From Balaenoptera acutorostrata (taxonomy: Eukaryota; Chordata; Mammalia; Artiodactyla; Balaenopteridae): 64,000 bases of DNA. The position numbers were made by a program, and so were the translations under genes. Of this stretch, positions 33,270-44,639 are shown in pieces. The stretch is taken from positions 81,369,254-81,433,253 of the forward strand of contig NC_080068.1 in NCBI RefSeq assembly GCF_949987535.1, written 5' to 3'. Position 1 is the stretch's first letter; every line of letters starts with the position of its first letter. Below the pieces are notes generated by a model, which did no database searches, was not told the origin of the DNA, and worked only from the letters and a program-made list of their open reading frames with translations.

Positions 33270-34360
33270 TCACTTGAAGCCACTTCTCCTACCTTTCATA
33301 AGAGTAACTAATTATAAATGTTTAATTTGACCCCCAAAGTTATTTTCACATAATACCAGGATTAGAGAGCTATCTTCATTTTGATTGTTTCTCAGTGTCT
33401 TTTCAAAGCAATCTACATCATTTTGCTCCATGTATTAAAGTCCAGGTTGATTGGAAATTCTTGGCAATGGATTTGATATGTACGTGTAAGTCTTTCACAT
33501 TGTGTATCTATAAAGGAAGATACTGGAACTGGTACTTTCCTAAATAGGGCACTGTTTCTATATCAAGCTGTTAAAAAAGTTCAATTGAAAAAGACTATTA
33601 AAGATATTATTCTCTAGGTCTGAAAATAAGTACAATTTTCTTCCACTAACTTTTTTCAATATTTTATGTATTAAATATATCTTGTTTTTCTTTAGGATCC
33701 AAGCATTTGTCCACAGTATTTTCAGCACTGATAAGTCCTTACTTCTAAACTCACCCAGGTTGTAGTAGTAGGAGAATGCAGGTGGGTGAAGAGCTGTGTC
33801 TGCATCCTGTACTAATCAGAAAGTTTTACTCTTATAAGACTCGGTCAATGTGGCTGAGAGATGAAGAGGAGGGATTGCCCTTTCCTCATCCCCACAAACC
33901 CCTATGCATTGCAAATTGAATGTAACTTCATGGCCACATAGCCTATAGGTATGAATTTGTCTGATACTTGTTTTTCAGATTTAGATTTTAAACTAAACTA
34001 TGATAATGAAAGAAAGACCATCAGAGGATGAGCTCATTTTTCTGACTTTGACCTCTTTTCTTTTCCTCTCTCACTGCACTGATAATCCAGATATTTAATT
34101 GGAACCCTGATTGACTAGGGAAGAAGAAAAGATTGGGAGTGTCCTTCCTTATTTTTAATTCAATAACTATTCTTACTTGTAGTTTGCAGAGCAAAGTGCT
34201 ACATGCTGTGTTTATTTCTAACAGGAAAACTCAAAGCACATGATTCTACCAAGACTTATTTAAGCAAACAGTGAATTAAAGAAAGTAGCTAAAGGTGGCA
34301 CTAGGGATCAGAATGATATAGTGGATTTAGCCATAGTTTTCAGACACCAAGGAGGAAATT
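33270..34360. other. Unassigned intergenic DNA
   Basis: No recognised feature over about 1.1 kb. Confidence 0.4.
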
Positions 34361-34825
34361 TCTCAGACAAAAAATTTCCCCATGAGTTGCTTGGTGAGTT
34401 GCAAAAGGTGTGTGTGGTAGTTGGCTGGCTGTTGAAACCAGAGCTTTGTGTTTCCCCTACCATAGTGTAAAATTGTCACTGGGAGGTGGCTGCCCAGGCA
34501 GGGACAGTGTATTCTGGTCACACATCCATCCAGATGTGGCCAAGTTTTAATCAATGGAAGGTGGAAACTGACATGCAGTCACTTCAAGGCCAAAGTGTTT
34601 AAGGAGTAAGCATGCCTTCTCCACTCTCTTTTTCTTCTGCCAGCTGGAAGCAGATGACCCCATGGCTAGGAGATGATCCACAAGATGGGAGGAACTTGGG
34701 TCTTTGATTTTCCATGTGGAGTGTTATGTGAGGAAGAAATAAAATCCCACCTTTAAAACACTGAAATTTGGGGGGAGTATTTATTATAGCCACTAGGGCT
34801 CTCCTACCTAATACACTTTGAGTAT
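34361..34825 (+). repeat. Probable old LTR fragment (MaLR/ERVL-like)
   Basis: The 3' part resembles an LTR ending: CTGCCAGCTGGAAGCAGATGACC, CCACAAGATGGGAGGAACTTGGGTC, TGTTATGTGAGGAAGAAATAAAATCCC, then ACACTGAAATTTGGGG and TACCTAATACA. The 5' boundary is a guess and the family is uncertain. Confidence 0.45.
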
Positions 34826-36841
34826 TGTCCACTGCCAGGACAACTCACACCCAAGCATTCCACATTTGCTACCATGAGTTATGAAAGAAAGCTTCTCTGC
34901 TCCTTTTTACTGCCCATTTTCTTCTGTGCTTCTTCACAAGGGTGGGAAATATTAACATGGTTAAGTGGCAAGATAAAATTTAGACTCTGTTTTATAAGTG
35001 CATGGAACTATTTTGCTAAAATGTCCTGTGCTCGTATCTCCCTTCTTTTCCTTATCCTTTCTTCCATGTACTGGAATCTAAGCTGAACTAGAGCCAGGGC
35101 CTCTTCAGAGCCTGATCACACTCTGTTTTAGACTAAGCTTCGTTGCTCTGTGTTTGTATACCATGTGGCTGATCAAAGAATGGTAAGATTCTGTGATTTA
35201 ACACTTGGCTGAGGCCTCCAAATTGAATTGAGATTTCAGATCAAGCTTTACCGGAGTTCTACTATGGGAAATACTATAGGAGGCTCAGCTAGTAATAAGG
35301 GAGGGGTGGATTTGCTTCTCACTCTTTATGTATCTTAGATGTATTGCTCTCCTGGGAATTTTGAGATTTGGAGGGGAGATGGGCAACACAACATTCAATT
35401 AAACTCTCCCTTAGTCTCTAGATATGAGTAGCTAATGATAAAAAAAAGAACTAAATAACAACACAACCCTCATTTTAAACCCTTGTATTAGGCTTCTTGC
35501 ATTCACATCTTGGCTGCCTCTTTTTCTCTATTCAAAACATTGAATGCTATATAAATAAAATTTTATTAGTCCAGTGCATAAACCTAGATCTTGTACACAA
35601 ACTTGGTGACCCAAAGGTCTTTTATAGCCCAAATCCCTGGTTTTACCATTTCTCATAGTTACACCCATGGTTGGTGTGAACATAATCCATGACAGTGTTA
35701 CATGTAATGTCATTCTATATTCTTTTCCTCAAGATACCTCTTTGTGTGTCTGTGTGTGTTTGGGTGTGTGTGTGTGTTTGAACATGTTCTGTTTTATCCT
35801 TGGACTTGCAAACACCCAGATATCCAACTTCAGGCACTTGTTTGTATTCTAATTTTAGATGGTTGTAATCTACATCTTTTATATTCAGGTCCCCCCTTTC
35901 TCCAGGACCAAGTCTACATGTCCCCCTGACCATAGCCTAATGAAATTACATTATTTTCATGATAGAAAAGTACTACTATTACACCTCTTACCACAGCATA
36001 CCTGATCCACTATTATCTTCATACGCAGGACTTGCCTATAACAATGCATGATGTTCCTCCAAATGAAATGTGTTCTTCACCTTTAGTTTCCACATCCATT
36101 TTTTAACCAATGGCCAGTATCTGGAAGAACCATAGAGCACCTGGAAGAACCTCCAGAAACAATGAATCTTAAGGGAGAAATTCTGCGTGAGATGTGTAGT
36201 CTGGCTTTGCCCTAGCACACAGGGACAGTTTGTCAAAGCCGGAAGACAGGGAACCCTACCTGGGGATATTTGAGATTATGGAGTTTGTCAATAATGTGGC
36301 CTACTGACTCCGGCCTCCACTTTTCTTCCAGATCCATTTCATGGTTCACAATTTCAGGCTATGCTCCTTGAGAGCCTCATTTTCCATTTTGTACCATAGC
36401 AACCTGCCTCAGTTTTCAGGATAAGAATATCAGCAGTTCCCCAGCCAGTGGCAGTGCCTGATATATAGAAAGGGAATGGCTGGGAGGTGTGGGTCATGAG
36501 AAATGTCTTTTAGCCTCAGACACTCACATATATGTACTAGCCTTCCATCTAGATGCCTCAGGAAGATACTTGGGGAGAAGATTGTGAAGAAGAGGTGGTT
36601 TGATTCTATAAAAATCCCTATGTCAGGGAGTACTCCTGTCCCATATTTTTGTGTTGGCCCAATCCACTGTATATATTGGATCCCCCAGGTCTAAAAACTA
36701 CTGGCCTTCTTCGTATAGTTCCATTTTTCCCACCTCTTCTGCACATGTATAGTGACCCATGTTTTACTGCTTATTTTAATTCTGAGGATCCCCTGAGGCT
36801 CCAAGCCCTGTAACAGTGAAGAAAAGACAGACAATGCTTGT
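34826..36841. other. Mostly unassigned DNA with a (TG)n
   Basis: About 2 kb without a recognisable gene or interspersed repeat, apart from the interrupted TG repeat at 35,741-35,780. Confidence 0.4.
35741..35780. repeat. Interrupted (TG)n microsatellite
   Basis: TG dinucleotide repeat with single-base interruptions. Confidence 0.9.
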
Positions 36842-37344
36842 TGTATTATTTCCCTATTGTGGCTGTAACAGATTACCACAAACTTCGTGGCTCGAAACAA
36901 CATGAATTTATTACCTTACACTGCTGGAGGTCAGAAACCCAAACTGGGTCGCGCTGGGCTAAAATTAAGGTGCTGGCAAGGCTGCATTGCTTTCTGGAGA
37001 TTCTACGGCAGAACTCATTTCCTTACTTCTTTCGAAGAGGCCACCAGCCTTCCTTAGCTCTTGGATCCCTTCCTCCATCTTCAAAGCCAGCAATGTTGCA
37101 TTTCTCTCTGTCTGTCTGTCTGTAGTCACAGCTCTATCTGACTTTACACCTCCTTTTTCCACTTTTAAGGGTCCTTGTGACTACCCTGGGCCAAGCTAGG
37201 TAATCCAGGATAATCTTATTTTAAAATCAGCTAATTAGCAACCTTAATTCCCCTTGTTCATGTCACCTAACATATTCATAGATTCTGGGAGTTAGGGTGT
37301 GGCCATGTTTGGGGGGTTAGGGAAGTTATTCTGCCTGCATATCA
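36842..37344 (-). repeat. MLT1-type MaLR LTR, antisense
   Basis: Reversed MLT1 order: TGTATTATTTCCCTATTGTGGCTGTAACAGATTACCACAAAC at the left end, TTATTACC (reverse of the AATAAA region) near 36,908, CTTCCTCCATCTTCAAAGCCAGCAA near 37,070, CTTTTAAGGGTCCTTGTGA near 37,164, and ATTCTGCCTGCATATCA at the right end. Length about 503 bp. No internal provirus. Confidence 0.8.
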
Positions 37345-38539
37345 GTCAAGGCAGTCAACCCCGCAGCCTACTTCTGGCTCTGCCTATTACATACAGGCTG
37401 GTATATCAGCAGTCAATTTTCACTACTTGCCTCTTGCAATAGCATTAGGTGACAGCATCTATGTAAGGCCTGTCATTTTTCTAGTTTCCACTTTCACTGT
37501 TCATTTGATCAACATCTTAATTTCCATCTGTTTTTCATAGACTATGTTTAGTCCCCCTAAAGTTCTGTTGCCTGGGAGACACCCACAGGATTGGAAACAT
37601 GCCAGCAAACCTTGAGAGATGATATACTTTACTTGGAAATGTGAAACCTATGTTTGGTGTCAGATAAAATAAGTTGGAGAAAAAAACACAAGTACCTAAG
37701 GAGGCTGCCCTTCAAAGAAGTAGTTAAGAGAAGTAAGATGGTTTTTTACATGTGGTAGTTAAGAGATTTATCTCAGTAACTAAATAGCACAACCCAAAAC
37801 AGATACTTTGCAAGCTATCATTTTTATTCTTTTTAACTAAGCAGAGTTATGACGGTTTTAAAGAAGGTACAGAATTGTGAATTAAACAATTTAATTATTA
37901 TATTCAAAAGCAGCAGGTGTATGGTACAAATGAAACTATGAACTAACAAGAAATCACTGGTTGTCACTCCTGTAAAAACACAAAGGGAGAGCACTAAGCA
38001 ATTACATAGTTTGGCGCTGCCCATCCAAGCACAGCAATTCTCGTTGATTGTCTCTAGCAATTAGCATTTTCCATCTCACAAAATGATTATCTATATTCTT
38101 TCTTTCTAATGGATTTTATTAATCACATCTGTCCACCACACAAGTAGCATTTATTAACTCTGGAAGTAAAACATTTAAAAGGTTGCATTTATTTCTCAGA
38201 GAGTCAAATACTAATTGAAGAAATCTCTAAAAACCAGGTCTTAACATGTGGATCAGGTGATATTGGCAGCCCAGCAAGAGAGTAATGAAACAATCTATGC
38301 GGAAAGCAGTTGGGTTTTCTCCTGAACCCCCCATCTGGATGTCTCTGTTAACAGCCTTCAAAATCATGCATTAAGAATCTCTGTGTGATAGATGGCTAAT
38401 TTTTTTTAAAAAATTACCATCTGCTGCTTGTAAGTCAATATCCTAGATGCTAGAAGGATACACAGAGATAGATATGATATATGTCCTCATAAATATTGAG
38501 GATGAGAAAAATCCTTGCAGCTAACACAGAATAAAGGTA
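37345..38539. other. Unassigned intergenic DNA
   Basis: No recognised feature. Confidence 0.4.
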
Positions 38540-38820
38540 AACTGAAGTATGACAAAGTGGTGCAAAAATGTTCCAAGTATAAATGGGTCAATCGAGAGTA
38601 AGAGGAATTAATTCCTGGAGGATAAGATGATCTTTCAGAACCATCTTGAGTTTAATTGATGGTTAGGTTTATGAAGGAGAAGAATTTCGGTTGGGCAGTG
38701 CAGGACATATGGAATTTTGATATGTTGAGATAGGAAAAGGAGGCAACGTATTTCAAAAGGAAGAAAGAGTGAGCAGTGATGTAGCGATGAGAAGTCTTAA
38801 GGCACATTCAGGGAATTGTG
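38540..38820 (-). repeat. L2 fragment, antisense (left part)
   Basis: The reversed-L2 order is faintly visible (GTTGGGCAGTGCAGGACATATGG, GAAAGAGTGAGCAGTGATG, GGCACATTCAGGGAATTGTGAATGAG). It appears to continue at 40,531-40,680 (GGACAGGCTAGATCCAG, GAGAGGCTTTGAATTTGATGCCATGGATTTTGTA), on the other side of a sense L2, so the sense element may have inserted into this one. Confidence 0.5.
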
Positions 38821-38914
38821 AATGAGAGCAACAGTCTCTACCTGCTCTTTCTTTGTCCATGCATGTCTTTGGCCACCATTCTTCACTTTATAGACATGCT
38901 GGCTGATCTTTTTA

Positions 38915-39221
38915 AAAATGCAAGTATGCCAGAGGGGAGGAATGTGAGGGGACAGATAGAGTAGGTGAAAGGGATTAAGAGGTACAAACTTCCAGTTATA
39001 AAATAAATAAGTTGAGGAATATAATGTACAGCATAGGGAATATAGTCAATAATAGTGTAAAAACTGTATGGTGACAGATGGTAACTAGACTCATAGTGGT
39101 GATCGTTTTGTAATGTTTGAAAATAGCAAATCACTATGTTGCACACCTGAAACTAATATAATATTTTAAGTCAACTATACTTCAATAAAAATAAAATAAA
39201 ATAAATTAAAATGCAAGTGTG
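38915..39221 (+). mobile_element. L1MA-type 3' UTR insertion inside L2
   Basis: About 280 bp of L1MA-like 3' UTR: GGGATTAAGAGGTACAAACTTCCAG, AATGTACAGCATAGGGAATATAG, GCAAATCACTATGTTGCACACCTGAAACTAATATAAT, ending in TTCAATAAAAATAAAATAAAATAA. The direct repeat AAAATGCAAGTRTG at 38,915-38,928 and 39,208-39,221 (13 of 14) is the TSD and lies in L2 sequence. Confidence 0.85.
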
Positions 39222-39748
39222 ATCTTCTCTTTCCCCACCTTAGAAAACGTCAGTGGTTTCCAGTTGCTCTCAGTGAAGACCATAAGTCTTATGATACCCT
39301 CACACCTACATGATCAGTCCCCTGTGGAAACGTCCAGCCTCATCTCTTATTTCCACTTACATTAGGAGCAGTAGCAACCTGCTCTCAGCCACTTCACGTA
39401 TTGACTTCCTCTGGTACAGAACCCTCATGATCTCATAACTAATCTCTACTTTTCAGCCACCTTGACATAGCTGTAGTGACCCAACTTCTTCTTGGTCACT
39501 TTAGTCCTGACTTGCTAATCCTTGAGGATTCTCTTGGGCTCTAACTGTACAACATTAAGCACATTTTATATCCGCAAGTGGACTATGTCTGCTCCCGACT
39601 ACCTTATGATCTTCTTACATGCTTTTCCCTTTTGCTTGGAAAGACCTCTCTCCCTCTACCTCCAATGCTTCCATCTCTCTACCTTCCAGCTAATACCTAC
39701 TCAAATTTAGAGCTAGGCCTAACCACCATTTCCTTAGAGCATGAGACA

Positions 39749-40256
39749 GGCCTGAGACCTGGGACCTTTGCTGCAGTGCTGCAAAATTTGTACCTGGACA
39801 TACCTCTCCTCAAGCTACAAAATACAAAGAAGCTATATGGGACTAAAACTAACTGGTGCATGCACAGTGTGGGCAAATTCGGACCAAAAGATACAAAAAG
39901 ACAACAACAACAAAAAAACCCAACTGCCATTTCTGAAGAGCCAGGAGCAAAAATTGGGTGTCAGGAGAAAAAGCAGGGTACTGCGCATGCCCCCTGCACT
40001 CAACACCACAAAGGGGTGGACAAAAACACCTAAGCCACCCCTCCAGCCTGACCCCTGGACCTGTCCCTACCCTCACTCCATATAAGGAACCAGCTCGCCC
40101 CCCTCGGGGAGTGAGCAAGGGAACCTGTTACTTGTTCTCGCTCCCTCCTGCAGCCAGCGCAGGAGCCCCAGTAAAGCCTTGCCTGAGTTTCTTGTCTGGC
40201 CTCGAGTCAATTTCTATTGATGAGGGAAGGCCAAGAACACTGGTTGGTATCAGGCA
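39749..40256 (+). mobile_element. Solo retroviral LTR (class I-like, 500 bp) inside L2
   Basis: LTR from 39,753 (TGAGACCTGGG) to 40,252 (GTTGGTATCA), flanked by GGCC (39,749-39,752) and GGCA (40,253-40,256), a 4-bp duplication with one mismatch as expected for gammaretrovirus-like integrases. Internal signals: TATAAGG at 40,081, AGTAAA (variant poly(A) signal) at 40,170-40,175, then a U5 with CCTGAGTTTCTTGTCTGGCCTC. It is GC-richer than its surroundings. It has no coding part, so the internal provirus was lost by LTR-LTR recombination. The exact family is not identified. Confidence 0.75.
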
Positions 40257-40530
40257 CACTTATTTGACAGAGAAGGCTTAGTTAAGTACCTTTTGTTATA
40301 TGACCTTGGAATAGTTGTATGTCTCCTTTACTCTTATTGAAATTCCAAACGAAAACCAACTTTGGAAATTATCTACAGTATTTGTCTCTCCATCAAGATA
40401 ATAAATCTGTGTCGCAGGAGACCACATATGTCTTGTTAACACTGTCTTCCATGCACTAGCAAAGTGCCTGGCAACTGGTAAGTTCCAAGTAAATGCTATT
40501 AAAAAACGAATGTCTGAACAAATGAGATAT

Positions 40531-41055
40531 GATTAGGAGGACAGGCTAGATCCAGTTTGGAGAGGCTTTGAATTTGATGCCATGGATTTTGTATAGAAAA
40601 TAGGAGGGTGTCTACATTTGTAATAATAACTTTAGGCTGAAATAAAGGCTTAGATGTGAGAGGGTAGGGCTGTGCAATAAATTATAATACTCTTTTCATC
40701 CAGGCAGTCCTAAATCAATTCAAAATAGACACAGAAATCTGGCAACTTCTTTTTTGTTTTCTGTGTATATATATATTCAAGTTCTCATTTTCCACTTCAT
40801 CTCACTCTTGTCTCTTCTCTATAAAGTCAACATTTTTCCTAAAGAAACCTCTCTTCTTCCAGCTTAGTCAGACTGTCTTCCTTTATTGTACTCGCATTCT
40901 TTTATTGCTCCTGTTTTGATGGTAATGATGAAACATATTTTCCCAAACACTCCAGCTTTTCCTTGATTCTCTGTGCAGAACTGATTCCTACAGACACATG
41001 CCTTTTAAATTGTCATCTTAACTTTTGCATTTGCAACACTTTAACTTTTATTTGG
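40531..41055. other. Possible L2 (antisense) continuation, then unassigned DNA
   Basis: 40,531-40,680 may be the right part of the antisense L2 at 38,540. The rest, up to the old L1, shows nothing recognisable. Confidence 0.4.
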
Positions 41056-41444
41056 CTTTTAAAAGAAATATATTGTGGTAAGAACAGTTAACATGAGACC
41101 TACCCACTTAACATATTTTTAATTATATAATACAGTATTGTTATCTTTAGGCACAATGTTGTACATCAGATCTCTAGAACTTATTGAACTTGCATAACTG
41201 AAATTTTATACCCGTTGATTAGCAAACTCTTCATTTTCCCCTCCCACCAGCCCCAAGTAAACACAATCCTGTTTTTTACTTTTGTGAGCTTGACTATATG
41301 ACTCACGTAGGTGGAATCATGCAATATTTGTCCATATGTGGCTGGCTTATTTCACTTCGTGTTATGTCCTCCAGGTTCATACAGGCTGTTTCTTATTGCA
41401 GGATATCCTTCATTTTTAAGGCTGAATAATATTCCATTGTATGT

Positions 41445-41601
41445 GTATACCACGTTTTTTCTTTTTTCTTTTTTGTAAAGAATCTTTCAACTTTATAATT
41501 CTAAGATTATATAAGCTTAACATTTAAGCACTGAGAGACTTAGGGGTCCCAGATGCGTTAGAAACTTGAAATTACACATTAGCAAATGTATACCATGTTT
41601 T
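41445..41601 (-). mobile_element. 129-bp retro-insert of unknown transcript, with TSD
   Basis: The direct repeat GTATACCAYGTTTT (41,445-41,458 and 41,588-41,601; 13 of 14) splits the L1MA ORF2 reading. The insert begins with a T/C-rich run (41,459-41,475), so on the - strand it ends in an interrupted A-tail. The TSD and A-tail point to L1-mediated insertion of a 5'-truncated RNA. The body contains a TATAAA about 20 bases before the tail and matches no SINE or L1 that I know. It could be the 3' end of an mRNA or a small RNA. Confidence 0.7.
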
Positions 41602-42562
41602 AAAAGTCCATTTTCCATCAGTGGATATTTAGGTTGTTTCCACATTTTCGCTATTGTGAGTAGTGCTGCAATGAACATAGGGGTGCTAATATATCTTTGA
41701 AATTCTGATTTCATTGTTTTAAGGTAAATCACCTGAAGTGGGATTGCTCATATGGTAGTTCTGTTTTTAACTTTTTGAGGAACTCATACTGTTTTCAGTA
41801 GCAGCTGTGCCATTTTGCATTCTTACCAACAGCGTACAAGTGATTCAATCTGGCTACATCCTCACCAACATTTGTTGTCTTTTGTTTTTAGTGATATTAG
41901 CCACACCAACAAATGTGAAGTGTTATCTCTTTGTGATTTTGATTTGCATTTCCCTAATGATTAGTGACCTTGAGCATCTTTTTATGTACCTGTTGCCTAT
42001 TTGCATATCTTCTCTGGAGAAATGTCTAAGTCCTTTGCCCATTTTTTAATTGGGTTATATTGGGGATTTTTTGATATTGAGTTATAGGAGTTCTTTATAT
42101 ACTTTGGATATTAACCCAATGAGTTTGCAAGTTTTTATTTCAATTCCATAGGTTGCCTTTTCACTTTATTGATTATACCCTTTGTCATGTAGAAGTGTTT
42201 TAATTTAATGTAGCTCAGCTTATCTATTTTTCCTTTTGTTTCTTGTGCTCTGCGTGCCATAACCACGAAATCATGGCCAAGACCAATATCATGAAAACTT
42301 TCTCCTACGTTTTCTTCTAAGAGTTTTACAGTTTCGGCGCTATGTTTATATCTTTAATCCATTTTGAATTGACTTTTGTGTATGATGTCCAATTACATTC
42401 TTTCGCATGCAGATATCCAATTTTTCCATTCTTGAAGAGACTATCCTTTCCCCACTTTATTCTTGGCACCCTTGTTAAAGATCAGTTGACCTTATATTCA
42501 TGGATTTATTTCAGGGCTTTCTATTTTGTTTGAATAGCCTATGTTTGTCTTTATAAAAGTGC

Positions 42563-44630
42563 AATACTGTTTACATTATTTTTTAAATGATTTTTAATGA
42601 AATACATAGTTGATTTACAATGTGTTAATTTCTGCTGTACAGCAAAGTGATTCAGTTATACATATATATATACATTCTTTTTTTTATTATATTCTTTTCC
42701 ATTATGGTCTATCACAGAATATTTATTCAATTTAGTTCCCTGTGCTGTACAGTAGGACCTTCTTGTTCATCCATTCTACATATAATAGTTTGCATCTACT
42801 AACCCCAAACTCCCACTCCATCCCTCTTCCACCCCTCTCTGCTTGGTGATCACCACTTGGTGACCAAGTCTGTTCTCTATGTCTCTGACTCTATTCCTGT
42901 TTCATAAAGGTTCATTTATGTCATATTTTAGATTCTACATATAAGTGGCATCATATGGTGTTTGTCTTTCTCTTTCTTACTTCACTTAGTATGATAATCT
43001 CTAGTTCCCGCCATGTTGCTGCAAATGGCATTATTTAGTTCTTTTTTATGTCTGAGTAGTATTCCATTGTATATATGTACCACATCTTCTTTATGCATTC
43101 ATCTGTCAATGGACATTTAAGTTGTTTCCATGTCTTGGCTATTGTGAATAGTGCTGCTATGAATACAGTGTTGCATGTGTCTTTTTGAATTATAGTTTCG
43201 TCCAGGAGTGGGATTGCTGGATCATATGGCAACTCTATTTTTAGTTTTTTGAGGAACCTCCATACTGTTTTCCATAGTGGCTGCACCAACTTACATTCCC
43301 ACCAATAATGTAGGAGGGTTCCCTTTTCTCCACACCCTCTCTAGCATTTACTATTTGTAGACTTCCTGATGATGGCTACTCTGAGCAGTGTGAGGTGATA
43401 CCTCATTGTAGTTTTGATTTGCATTTTTCTAATAATTAGTGATGTTGAGCATCTTTTCATGTGCCTGTTGGCCAGCTGGATGTCTTCTTTGGAGAAATGT
43501 TGATTTAGGTCTTCTGCCCATTTTTTGATTGGGTTGTTTGCTTTTTTATTGTTGAGTTATATGAATTGTTTGTATATTTTGGAAATTAAGCCCTGTTGGT
43601 TGCATCATTTGCAAGTATTTTTCTCTCATTCCATAGGTTGTCTTTTCATTTTGTTTATGGTTTCCTTTGCTGTGCAAAAGCTTGTAAGTTTGATTAGGTC
43701 CCATCTGTTTATTTTTGCTTTTATTTCTATTGCCTAGGGAGACTGACCTAAGAAAACATTTATGGGATTTATGTCAGAGAATGTTTTGTCTATGTTTTCT
43801 TCTAGGAGTTTTATGGTGTCATGTCTCATGTTTAAGTCTTTAAGCCATTTTGAGTTTATTTTTGTGTATGGTGTGAGGGTGTGTTCTAACTTCATTGATT
43901 TGCATGCAGCCGTCCAACTTTCCCAAAATCCCTTGCTGAAGAGACTGCCTTTTCCCCATTGTATATTCTTGCCTCTTTTGTCAAAGATTAATTGAGCATG
44001 GGTGTGTGGGTTTATTTCTGGGCTCTCTATTCTGTTCCATTGATCCACATGCCTGTTTTTGTGCCAATACCACACTGTTTTGATTACTGTAGCTTTGTAG
44101 TATTGTCTGAAGTATTGGAGGGTTATGCCTCATGCTTTATTCTTTTTCCTCAGGATTGCTTTGGCAATTCTGGGTCTTTTATGGTTCCATATAAATTTTA
44201 AGATTATTTGTTCTAGTTCTGTGAGAAATGTCATGGGTAATTTGATAAGAATTGCATTAAATCTGCAGATTGCTTTGGGTAGTATGGCCATTTTAACAAT
44301 CGTTATGCTTCCAATCCAAGAGCATGGGATATATTTCCATTTCTTTGAATCATCTTCAATTTCCTTTACTAATGTTTTATAATTCTCAGCATATAAGTCT
44401 TTCACCTCCTTTGTCAGGTTTATTCCTAAGTATTATTTTTTTTGTGTGCGATTGTAAAAGTATTGTAGTTTTACATTCCCTCTCTGATATTTCATTGTTA
44501 TTGGAAAGAAATCCAACCAATTTCTGTATGGTAATCATGATCCTGCAACCTTGCTGGATTTGTTTATTAGTTCTAGTAGTTTTTGTGTGGAGTTTTTAGA
44601 GTTTTATATATATAATACTGTTTTAATTAT
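42563..44630 (-). mobile_element. Truncated L1 inserted in the older L1MA
   Basis: A ~2.03-kb L1 (42,580-44,613) on the - strand with 3' end TTTTTAAATGATTTTTAATGAAATAC and 5' truncation in ORF2. The flanking repeat AATACTGTTTNNATTAT (42,563-42,579 and 44,614-44,630; 15 of 17) is the TSD. The older L1 reads on across the gap, which proves nesting. ORF2 pieces: 44,130-44,405 ([18 protein letters not shown]...), 43,734-44,075 ([16 protein letters not shown]) and 43,035-43,289 (C-terminus). Divergence is between that of the old L1MA and of the young copies at 11 and 54.7 kb. Confidence 0.85.
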
Positions 44631-44639
44631 GGTATCTTT

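Larger units (their letters stand above)
38828..40527 (+). repeat. L2 3' part, sense, interrupted by L1MA and an LTR
   Basis: Sense L2 3' UTR blocks lie at 38,828-38,928, 39,208-39,752 and 40,253-40,527. Together they read CTGGCTGATCTTTTTAAAAATGCAAGTGTGATCTTCTC, TCAGTGGTTTCCAGTTGC, the C/T-rich middle (CTCTACCTTCCAGCTAATACCTACTCA) and the tail (GTCTTGTTAACACTGTCTTCCATGCACTAGCAAAGTGCCTGGCAACTGGTAAG, then GAATGTCTGAACAAATGAG). Removing an L1MA piece and a solo LTR restores one continuous L2, which shows the order of events. Confidence 0.75.

Noticed and set aside
39578..40281. Overlapping open frames of 151, 107, 105 and 89 codons on both strands
   Set aside because: They lie in the solo LTR and the L2 flank; LTR GC content lengthens chance frames and no conserved motif is seen.
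41517..41732. 71-codon - strand frame with L1-like part MFIAALLTIAKMWKQPKYP
   Set aside because: A chance fusion of L1MA ORF2 and the 129-bp retro-insert.
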